Assembly (NCBI GenBank): GCA_913048495.1
Contig: CAJWWA010000005.1
Location: 1-34,670 of the forward strand
Direction of reading: 5' to 3'
Source: an uncultured Halieaceae bacterium
Lineage (GTDB): Bacteria > Pseudomonadota > Gammaproteobacteria > Pseudomonadales > Halieaceae
Length of the DNA stretch: 34,670 nucleotides
The position numbers and the translations under genes were made by a program. Below, piece by piece: positions 28,473 through 34,670 of this stretch (the first letter of the stretch is position 1; every line of letters begins with the position of its first letter). The notes below the pieces were generated by a model. The model searched no databases, was not told where the DNA came from, and worked only from the letters and a program-made list of their open reading frames with translations.

Positions 28473-29043
28473 CTAGTTGACGACCGTCTCGAGTTCGGTA
28501 CCCAGGCGCACGACCTCCAGCCGGCCGTCCGGCAGGATCGCGATTTCATGCACCGAGCCGTTGTCCGGCCAGAAAGCCAGAACGTCGTCCAACCCGCGGG
28601 CGTGGGCTACCACGGCATTGATCACCAGGAAGTGCGTGAAGATGACCGCTAGCCGGTCGAGACCGGCCAGCGCATCGAGCAGGCCCTGGCGCCACGCCAG
28701 CACCTCCGGGTGATGGCAGGCAGACCAGCGCTCGCGCAGGAAGCCCCGCAGCCAGTCGCGTCGTTCCGCCAGGGGTACCGGTGCCGGTATCTCCCGGAAG
28801 GTCGGCGCCAGGCTCGCTTCACGACCTGTGCGCGCGGCGAAGGTCGCCGCGGTTTCCCGGGCCCGGGCCTTGGGGCTTGTGAGAATCGCGCAGTCATCCG
28901 GTACACCAAGGGCCAGCAACTCCTCTGACGCCCGCTCCGCCTGCTGCCGCCCCAGGGGCGGACAGCCCCGGATCCTCTTCTTCTCCCCAGTGCGCGGCCG
29001 CTTCACCGTGGCGCACGAGGAAACAGCGCGTGCCCACCGCCAT
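28473..29043 (-). pseudogene. SixA-like histidine phosphatase split by a +1 frameshift
   Basis: The start ATG at 29043 overlaps the stop of the preceding phosphatase gene (TGATG), and the first codons give CFLVRHGEAA with the catalytic RHG. That frame reads DPGLSAPG and then loses sense, while another frame picks up at PLGRQQAERASEELLALG and runs to 28473. Removing one C from the run of four C (plus-strand G run at 28955-28958) joins them into DPGLSALGRQQAER, exactly the family pattern. The second part keeps LTSPKARARETA and the second His in IFTHFLVINAVV. So the gene is intact apart from one extra base. It may be a sequencing error in a homopolymer or a real, possibly phase-variable, mutation. 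If whole it would be about 190 residues. The substrate is unknown. Confidence 0.85.
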
Positions 29044-29750
29044 CAGCGGTAGGTCACCAGTTCTTCGTCGCGCTGCCGGCCTAGCACGCGCAGGAAGGAG
29101 CAGTCGTTGAAGTAGGACAGCGAGACCCGCTCGGCGCTATAGAACAGCTGTGTCACGGAGCAGTTGAAGACCGGCTCGTAAAACTTGTAGGCGTGACTGC
29201 CATCGAGGCCCAGCACCGCGGCAACGATGGTGGCAATCGTGCCCCCGGAGGTGAAAACGGCCACGGTCTTGCCCGCGCCCTCCCGCGCCATCAGCTCCTT
29301 CAGCGCCGCTTGCACGCCGCCCGAGTAATCGGCCCAGCTCTGGATCTGCGGCACGTCACAGGCATCGGAGACCCAGTAGTTGAATACGGCGTCGATGACT
29401 TTCTGGTAGTCCTTGGAAGACCTGAGGCCCCGGTCCACCACGGCCTGCAGGCGCTCGTTGCCCTCGAGCACGATGGGCAGCAGGTGCTCGAGGTGCTCGT
29501 CGTTGCGTACCTCGTCGAAGCGCGGGTCCTCAGTCACCGCCACTTCGCCGGGCTGTGCAGCCAGTACCCGCTCCGCCGTGTGCCGCTGGCGTTTCAGGCT
29601 GCCGCAATACACGCTGTCGAGAACGATGCCGTGGTCGCGGAAGTACTCGCCCACGCGCTCCGCCTGGCGAACACCGAGCTCCGACAGCCGGTCATAGTCA
29701 TCCGTGCCAAAGGACGCCTGCCCATGGCGCACCAGGTATATCGTAGCCAT
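29043..29750 (-). CDS. Histidine phosphatase (phosphoglycerate-mutase fold) protein
   Basis: 235-residue protein with an N-terminal IYLVRHGQASFG, where the RHG His would form the phospho-intermediate. Other family parts are SELGVRQAERVGEYF and YCGSLKRQRHTAE. The second catalytic His, normally in a T/S-H-G-G motif near the C-terminus, is replaced: the sequence reads FTSGGTIATIV. That suggests altered or lost phosphatase activity. The frame continues 36 codons upstream, but ATG 29750 overlaps the aceK stop in a TGATG and begins the domain. It is thus translationally coupled to aceK on one side and to the SixA-like gene on the other. Role unknown; context is aceK and acyl-CoA catabolism. Confidence 0.88.
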   Translation of the reverse strand: MATIYLVRHGQASFGTDDYDRLSELGVRQAERVGEYFRDHGIVLDSVYCGSLKRQRHTAERVLAAQPGEVAVTEDPRFDEVRNDEHLEHLLPIVLEGNERLQAVVDRGLRSSKDYQKVIDAVFNYWVSDACDVPQIQSWADYSGGVQAALKELMAREGAGKTVAVFTSGGTIATIVAAVLGLDGSHAYKFYEPVFNCSVTQLFYSAERVSLSYFNDCSFLRVLGRQRDEELVTYR

Positions 29751-31495
29751 CAGCCGGCCCTTTTGAGTGGAGTTTTCTTGCGCGGGAAGCTCAGTCGCCG
29801 CCGGTACGGGTAGAATGTCGTGATCACACCGTCGTTGATCTGCCGCTGCAGGCGCCACCAGAACTCCACGTCATAGAGGTCACTGTGGCGCGCGTCGAAG
29901 GCCTTGCGGGCGCGCTGGTTGCCGGAAAAGAAAAGACGGAACTCCTCCGGAAAGACGTCATTGGGGCCGACGGAATACCAGGGCTGCCCGGACATTTCCT
30001 CTTCTTCCGTGCGCGGCTCCGGTATGCGGCGGAAGTTGCACTCCGTGAGCGGCATGATCTCGTCGTAGTCGTAGAACACCACACGGCCGTGGCGGGTCAC
30101 GCCGAAGTTCTTCAGCAGCATGTCGCCGGGAAAGATATTGGCCGCCGCAAGCTGCTTGATGGCGTTGCCGTACTCGTCCATCACATCGTCTACCTGCTCG
30201 TCCGTCGCGTGCTGCAGGTAGAGGTTGAGCGGGTCCATGCGCCGCTCCACGTACACGTGGTTGAGGATGAGGGCGCGGCCGCGCTCCTCGATCTGCGACG
30301 GCGCCTCGCGGTAGAGCTCTTCCATAAGCTCATCGGAGAACTGGTCCCGGGCGAACACCAGCTTGCGGAACTCCTGCGTGTCGGCCATCCGCCCGGCGCG
30401 ATCCCAGCGTTTTACCAGCTGGTACTTGTGCATGACCTCTTCCCTCGTCACCTCCTTCGGTGCGGTGAAGCGGTCCTTGATCACCTTGAACACATACTCG
30501 TAGGACGGCATGGTGAAAACCAGCATGACCATGCCCTTGATCCCCGGGGCGATGGAGAACTGGTCCGAGGTGTTCTGCATGTGCCGCACGGCCGTGCGGT
30601 GGTAGACGGTCTTCCCGTGCTTGTAGTGCCCGATGGCGCTGTAGACTTCCGAAATCGGCTTGGCCGGCATGAGCTGCTTCAGGAACAGCACGTACTGGGA
30701 CGGGATCGAAGCGTCGACCATGAAGTAGCTGCGGGTGAAGCTGAAGATCACGCTCACCCGGTCCGCACCGAAGAGCACCGTGTCGACATACACCGCGCCG
30801 CGCTCGTTGTGGCGCACGGGCAGCGCAAAGGGCATCTGCTCCTCCCCGGCAACAATGCGCCCGACGATGTACGCGCTCTTGTTGCGGAAGAAGTGGTGTT
30901 CCAGCACCTCCAGGCGCAGCGGCCCGGCATCGAGGTCGATGCGAGGGGGCACCAGCACCTCGTCAATCACGTCGACGATGGAGCCGACATCCCGGTCCCG
31001 GTCTTCCCAGGGCACGTTGAAACGGTAATCGTCGAGGAGCCTGGTAAAGGCGGCGCGGAAACCCTCCTTCACGGGATAGCGGCGCAGCACCTTGCTCATG
31101 TCCGAGGGCGGCATGTCGCCCTGCGGCGAGAACACGAAGGCGTAGTCGTCGCGGATCTCCGCGTGATCCAGCACCTTGCAGAACACGGAGTTGAAGAACG
31201 TCTCGGCGATCTCGAAGTTGTTGTGGCCGCGAATCAGCTCCGCGTAGACCGGCTTGGCCTGGCGCCAGAAATCCAGGTTCTCGAGCTGGTCGCCGGCCAC
31301 CAGCTTCACGTAGTCGAGAACGGCCCCGATCTTCGTCTTGTAGAGGTCGATGCGGTCCCGGGAACCCCGCTGTACACCGTGCCAATCCGCGTTCTCGAAG
31401 CGGGTCCGGGCGGCGAGGGTGATGTTCTGGAAGTCGGCGAAGTAGGACTCGAAACCGTTGAGGATGATGCGCGCGAAGCGCTCCTTGCGTTCCAT
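29750..31495 (-). CDS. aceK: Isocitrate dehydrogenase kinase/phosphatase
   Basis: Bifunctional enzyme that phosphorylates and dephosphorylates isocitrate dehydrogenase, setting the split between the TCA cycle and the glyoxylate bypass. 581 residues against 578 in E. coli. The ATP-binding loop FSIAPGIKGMVMLVF and the kinase-type stretches ANIFPGDMLLKNFGV and RVVFYDYDEIMPL are conserved. In E. coli it is in the aceBAK operon; here no aceA or aceB is present and it instead lies downstream of two acyl-CoA dehydrogenases and an SDR, 27 bases after the SDR stop. That fits a need for the glyoxylate bypass when acetyl-CoA comes from fatty acids. The stop overlaps the next gene's ATG. Confidence 0.97.
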   Translation of the reverse strand: MERKERFARIILNGFESYFADFQNITLAARTRFENADWHGVQRGSRDRIDLYKTKIGAVLDYVKLVAGDQLENLDFWRQAKPVYAELIRGHNNFEIAETFFNSVFCKVLDHAEIRDDYAFVFSPQGDMPPSDMSKVLRRYPVKEGFRAAFTRLLDDYRFNVPWEDRDRDVGSIVDVIDEVLVPPRIDLDAGPLRLEVLEHHFFRNKSAYIVGRIVAGEEQMPFALPVRHNERGAVYVDTVLFGADRVSVIFSFTRSYFMVDASIPSQYVLFLKQLMPAKPISEVYSAIGHYKHGKTVYHRTAVRHMQNTSDQFSIAPGIKGMVMLVFTMPSYEYVFKVIKDRFTAPKEVTREEVMHKYQLVKRWDRAGRMADTQEFRKLVFARDQFSDELMEELYREAPSQIEERGRALILNHVYVERRMDPLNLYLQHATDEQVDDVMDEYGNAIKQLAAANIFPGDMLLKNFGVTRHGRVVFYDYDEIMPLTECNFRRIPEPRTEEEEMSGQPWYSVGPNDVFPEEFRLFFSGNQRARKAFDARHSDLYDVEFWWRLQRQINDGVITTFYPYRRRLSFPRKKTPLKRAG

Positions 31496-31522
31496 GGCGT
31501 TTCCGGGCGCTGGCAGAAGGCC

Positions 31523-32314
31523 TCAGATTGTAGGGTTGCCAAAGCGGCGGCGCAATTTACGCATTCCCCCGAGCCAGCGATCGTAGTCCTGTGCCTTGCG
31601 CTGCCGGTACTCCTCGACCTGCGGGTGCGGCAGGATCAGGAAACGCTCGTCCGCGAGCCCCGCGAGCACCGCCTCGGCCACCTGGGCGGGGGAGATGACG
31701 CCATCGACGCCGGCGGTGCCGCCGCCCTCCACGGAGGCGATCATCTGCGTGTCCACCGCCTGCGGGCACAGGCAGGATACCTTGATGCCGTCGTCTCCGT
31801 GGGTGATGGCCAGCGCCTCGGCAAAGCCGATGGCGGCGTGCTTGGTCGTGGAGTAGGCCGCATCGCCCACCTGGTTGAGCAGACCGGCCGCGGACGCCGT
31901 GTTGAGGAAGTAGCCCTCGCCGCGTTCGATCATTGCCGGCAGGCAGGCCCGGGCCGCGTAGACGTGCGCCATCACGTGGATCTCCCACATGGCCTGCCAG
32001 GTCGCGTTCGGCGCGGAGGTGGCGTACCAGGGTTCGCCGTCGCCGGCGATAATACCCGCGTTGCTGCAGAAGAGGTCGATGCGGCCATGCCGCCGTTCCA
32101 CGTCTTCGACGAGGGCCCTGACGGCGTCCTCGTCGCGAACGTCGAGTCCGTGGCCCTCGCCACCGATCGCCGCGGCGACGGCTTCGGCCGCTGCCGCGTC
32201 GAGGTCCGCCGCGACAACCGCTTCTGCCCCGGCGCCTGCAAAGGCTTCGCAGAGCGCCTTGCCGATGCCGTTGCCGCCACCGGTGACGACGACGATCCGG
32301 TCCCTGATATCCAT
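31523..32314 (-). CDS. Short-chain dehydrogenase/reductase (classical SDR)
   Basis: 263-residue NAD(P)-dependent oxidoreductase. Cofactor motif TGGGNGIG at 11-18, SNAG with N85, and the catalytic set S141 (NTASAAG), Y154 and K158 (YSTTK). Asp at about 37 (AADLD) at the end of the second strand suggests NAD+ preference. It lies 16 bases after the second acyl-CoA dehydrogenase and 27 before aceK, so a role in oxidising a hydroxyacyl or alcohol intermediate of the same pathway is likely. The exact substrate cannot be read from sequence. Confidence 0.93.
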   Translation of the reverse strand: MDIRDRIVVVTGGGNGIGKALCEAFAGAGAEAVVAADLDAAAAEAVAAAIGGEGHGLDVRDEDAVRALVEDVERRHGRIDLFCSNAGIIAGDGEPWYATSAPNATWQAMWEIHVMAHVYAARACLPAMIERGEGYFLNTASAAGLLNQVGDAAYSTTKHAAIGFAEALAITHGDDGIKVSCLCPQAVDTQMIASVEGGGTAGVDGVISPAQVAEAVLAGLADERFLILPHPQVEEYRQRKAQDYDRWLGGMRKLRRRFGNPTI

Positions 32315-32330
32315 GGCGCCCCCGGGCGGC

Positions 32331-33479
32331 CTAGGCCGCGTTCCTGCCGTAGCTCAGGGCGTTGAAGCGACCCTGGTGGTAATCCCCGTTGCCGAAGATC
32401 GCGTTGATCATCATCAGCCGCTTGGCATAGTGGCCGATGTCCAGCTCGTCCGTGATACCCATGCCGCCGTGGAGCTGTATGGCCTCGCCATAGATATGCT
32501 TGCCCGCCTTGTCGATCATCACCTTGAGCGCGTGGATGTCCCGGGCCGGGTCCTCGTCCGCCTTTTCCAGCGCGCAGACTGCGCGGTACAGCAGCGACCT
32601 GGCCTGCTCGTAGGACATGAAGGTGTCGACCATGCGGTGCTGCAGGGCCTGGAAGCTGCCGATCGGCACCCCGAACTGCTCCCGGGTCCGGGTGTACTCG
32701 AGCGTTTTCGCGTTCAGCTGGCCCATGATGCCGAGCGCCTCGGCGCCGAGGGCCACGCAGGCTTCCTGAATGACCGCCTGCATCAGGGACAGACCCTCAT
32801 CGACGGCACCGACGACATGGCTCGCGCCCAGGGCCACGTCGCGCAATACGACGTTGGCAACGCGCTGGCCGTCCATGAGCCGGTAATCGATGATCTCCAC
32901 GCCCGGTGCATTGGCCGGCACCAGGAACAGCGTGATGCCGTGGTCGTCGGTCTGCTCGCCGGCTGTGCGCGCCGAGACAATCAGGGTGTCGGCGTTGGCG
33001 CCGTTGAACACCACGACCTTCTCGCCGTGCAGCAGGTAGTCGTCCCCGCTGCGCGTGGCGGTGGTCTTGACGTCGGCCAGCTCGAAGCGGCTCTGGCGCT
33101 CGAGGTAGGCGAAGGCGCCGAGACAGCTGCCCTCGATGATGCGCGGGATGAAGTCGGACTGCTGCGCCTCGCTGCCGCCATGACTCAGCAGGCCGCCAAA
33201 CAGCACGACGGTTGCCAGGTACGGCTCGACGACCAGCCCCTTGCCGAATTCCTCCATCATGACCATGAGGTCCACCGGACCGCCACCGAAACCGCCGAAC
33301 TCCTCGGCAAAGGGTACGGACAGCCAGCCGAGTTCGGCAAAGGTGTCCCAGTTCTCCTTGCTCATGCCCGCATCCGAGGCGACGATCTTGCGGCGGGTAT
33401 CGAAGCCGTAGTCGTCCTGGATGAAGCGCGCCACGCTGTCGCGCAGCATCACCTGCTCGTCGGAAAAGTCAAAATTCAT
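32331..33479 (-). CDS. Acyl-CoA dehydrogenase family protein (subunit 2 of a pair)
   Basis: 382-residue FAD-dependent dehydrogenase that would introduce the 2,3 double bond in an acyl-CoA. N-terminal MNFDFSDEQVMLRDSVARF, middle beta domain with DDYLLHGEKVVVFNGANAD, and C-terminal FGVPIGSFQALQHRMVD and IQLHGGMGITDELDIG. The last stretch is of the type lacking the MCAD-position Glu. It follows the other dehydrogenase by 22 bases with GAGG before ATG 33479; the frame is open upstream but runs into the neighbour. Paired dehydrogenases like this form alpha2beta2 enzymes in sterol side-chain breakdown, where only one subunit carries the catalytic base. That is a possible but unproven parallel. Confidence 0.92.
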   Translation of the reverse strand: MNFDFSDEQVMLRDSVARFIQDDYGFDTRRKIVASDAGMSKENWDTFAELGWLSVPFAEEFGGFGGGPVDLMVMMEEFGKGLVVEPYLATVVLFGGLLSHGGSEAQQSDFIPRIIEGSCLGAFAYLERQSRFELADVKTTATRSGDDYLLHGEKVVVFNGANADTLIVSARTAGEQTDDHGITLFLVPANAPGVEIIDYRLMDGQRVANVVLRDVALGASHVVGAVDEGLSLMQAVIQEACVALGAEALGIMGQLNAKTLEYTRTREQFGVPIGSFQALQHRMVDTFMSYEQARSLLYRAVCALEKADEDPARDIHALKVMIDKAGKHIYGEAIQLHGGMGITDELDIGHYAKRLMMINAIFGNGDYHQGRFNALSYGRNAA

Positions 33480-33501
33480 GTCACTAACCTCGCGGCGGCT
33501 G

Positions 33502-34569
33502 TCAGAGGCCCAGAACGGCCTTGGCAATGATGTTCTTCTGCACTTCGTTCGAACCGCCGTAAATGGTGGCAGCACGGCCGTACATGAAGGCCTGGCGGGC
33601 ATCGCTGCCGAAGCTGTGGCCGAGCACCTCGGGGGAAAGCTCCGTGGGCAGTACGCCCTGGTAGTAACCCGCCAGCTCCATGCGCAGCTCCTGGATCGCC
33701 TGCTGGATCTCCGTGCCCTTGATCTTCAGCATGGACGAGACCGAACCCTGTGCGTCGGACGAGCCGAACAGCATGCGCAGATTGGTCAGGCGCATGGCTT
33801 CCAGATCGATCTCGACTTCCGCCACCTTGGCCGCGAACAGCGGGTCCTGGGCCAGCGGTGCGCCATTGCGCTTGACCTTGCGGGCCAGGGCCTTGAGCTG
33901 GTTCAGCGCTTCGGAGGAGGCGCCGACGCCGGCGATATTGGTGCGTTCATGGCCCAGAAGATACTTGGCGATCGTCCAGCCCATATTCTCTTCGCCGACC
34001 AGATTGGCGACCGGCACGCGGACATCGGTGAAGAAGACTTCATTCACCTCGAAGCCGCCTTCGATCAGCTTGATCGGGCGCATTTCGATGCCCGGCGTGT
34101 TGATGTCGACCAGGACGAAGGAAATGCCCTGCTGCGGCTTGCCCTCGGTCGAGGTGCGCACGAGGCAGAAGATCTTGTCGGCGAACTGGCCCAGCGTGGT
34201 CCAGGTCTTCTGTCCGTTGATGATGTAGTCGTCGCCGTCGCGCACGGCGCGGGTCTTCAGGCTGGCCAGGTCGGAACCGGCGCCGGGCTCGGAATAGCCC
34301 TGGCACCACCAGTCCTCGCCAGTGAGAATGCGTGGCAGGTATCGCTGTTTCTGCTCTTCGGTGCCAAACTTGATAATGACTGGCGCCACCATGTTGACGC
34401 CGAAAGGCACGGAACGGGGCGCACCATAGCGGGAGGACTCTTCATCCCATATGTGTTTCTGAACCGGGCTCCAGTTCACGCCGCCATATTCTTCCGGCCA
34501 GTGAGTGGCGTACCAGCCCTGTTCATTGAGGATTTTCTGCCAGCGCTGATGGTCCTCCTTGGACCAACC
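33502..34569 (-). CDS. Acyl-CoA dehydrogenase family protein (subunit 1 of a pair), 5' end missing
   Basis: FAD-dependent dehydrogenase and first gene of the acyl-CoA/aceK operon. Conserved pieces include QGYSEPGAGSDLASL, GDDYIINGQKTWTT, GWTIAKYLLGHERTN and the C-terminal RAATIYGGSNEVQKNIIAK, where Gly stands at the Glu position of MCAD. Family-like sequence continues upstream as GWSKEDHQRWQKILNEQGW and HWPEEYGG to about 34569, with no start codon other than the internal GTG at 34479 that would remove a needed part. Beyond 34569 the frame reads unlike the family for 16 codons and hits TAA at 34618-34620. The first ~40-50 residues are therefore missing, by an assembly join or an insertion. Confidence 0.88.
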   Translation of the reverse strand, partial: GWSKEDHQRWQKILNEQGWYATHWPEEYGGVNWSPVQKHIWDEESSRYGAPRSVPFGVNMVAPVIIKFGTEEQKQRYLPRILTGEDWWCQGYSEPGAGSDLASLKTRAVRDGDDYIINGQKTWTTLGQFADKIFCLVRTSTEGKPQQGISFVLVDINTPGIEMRPIKLIEGGFEVNEVFFTDVRVPVANLVGEENMGWTIAKYLLGHERTNIAGVGASSEALNQLKALARKVKRNGAPLAQDPLFAAKVAEVEIDLEAMRLTNLRMLFGSSDAQGSVSSMLKIKGTEIQQAIQELRMELAGYYQGVLPTELSPEVLGHSFGSDARQAFMYGRAATIYGGSNEVQKNIIAKAVLGL

Positions 34570-34670
34570 CCGTTCATCGTGATTACGCCCTGTTCGCCGT
34601 TTGGTACTTCTGTGATCTTAAAGGTCAGTATTATGAAAATGATACTCTTGCATTATTGCCAACTGGTGGT
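34570..34670. other. A/T-rich terminal segment not matching the interrupted gene
   Basis: These 101 bases do not continue the acyl-CoA dehydrogenase in any frame. Composition is much richer in A+T than everything for 9 kb to the left. A plus-strand frame stays open to the end and reads protein-like (DYALFAVWYFCDLKGQYYE), and a minus-strand frame also reads plausibly (ITEVPNGEQGVITMN). I cannot tell which, if either, is real. It could be foreign DNA from a misjoin or the edge of an insertion. Confidence 0.55.

Noticed and set aside
29885-33530. Plus-strand open frames opposite aceK, SDR and dehydrogenase
   Set aside because: Antisense shadows of well-recognised minus-strand genes.
34570-34670. 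Prophage or transposase gene at the right edge
   Set aside because: Only about 33 codons are visible and I cannot match them to any family.

Overview
The window is about 34.7 kb of G+C-rich DNA that looks like a gammaproteobacterial chromosome. The basis is a homodimer-type pyruvate dehydrogenase E1 (aceE) followed by aceF, an aceK, a BepA protease next to a TusA-like protein, an AI-2E/PerM-type membrane protein and nadA, plus TesB and Tag. Acidic linkers and the mix of fatty-acid genes suit a marine or halophilic organism, but I cannot name a genus.

Left part (1-12.2 kb): core metabolism and envelope genes. On the minus strand lie aceE-aceF (aceF is cut near the window edge), a lipoprotein pitrilysin-type M16 protease, a PerM-like permease, an OafA-type acyltransferase with an SGNH domain, and a TusA-like protein. 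bepA reads the other way and converges on nadA.

Middle (12.3-24.75 kb, all plus strand): the most interesting section. It holds a REC-GGDEF-EAL c-di-GMP response regulator, a secreted S8 (subtilisin-type) protease 9 bp behind it, and a small secreted protein ending in tandem 13-residue GYKWGIR-SDADQA repeats. Two large sensors follow, each with about 14 propeller-blade motifs and a Y_Y_Y-like domain. The first is a hybrid histidine kinase with receiver and HPt modules. The second has a HisKA_2-like kinase region that has lost the phospho-acceptor His. The sensor genes are clearly lower in G+C than the rest, except the kinase end of the second one. Together these could form a secreted-peptide signalling system (repeat precursor, processing protease, periplasmic propeller receptors, c-di-GMP output). 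That linkage is inference from gene order, motifs and composition.

Right part (24.75-34.6 kb): fatty-acid and acyl-CoA metabolism. There is a crotonase-family protein, Tag glycosylase, a double-length TetR regulator carrying two complete TetR units with a near-perfect 21-bp palindrome just upstream, and TesB coupled to it. A minus-strand operon then runs acyl-CoA dehydrogenase, acyl-CoA dehydrogenase, SDR, aceK, and two histidine-phosphatase-fold proteins; the last is split by a +1 frameshift in a run of four C.

Both window edges break conserved genes abruptly (aceF near base 70, acyl-CoA dehydrogenase near base 34570). The last 100 bases are also unusually A+T-rich, so the ends may be assembly joins or insertion points. 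No rRNA, tRNA, CRISPR array, insertion sequence or origin was seen, and no gene-free stretch exceeds 300 bases.
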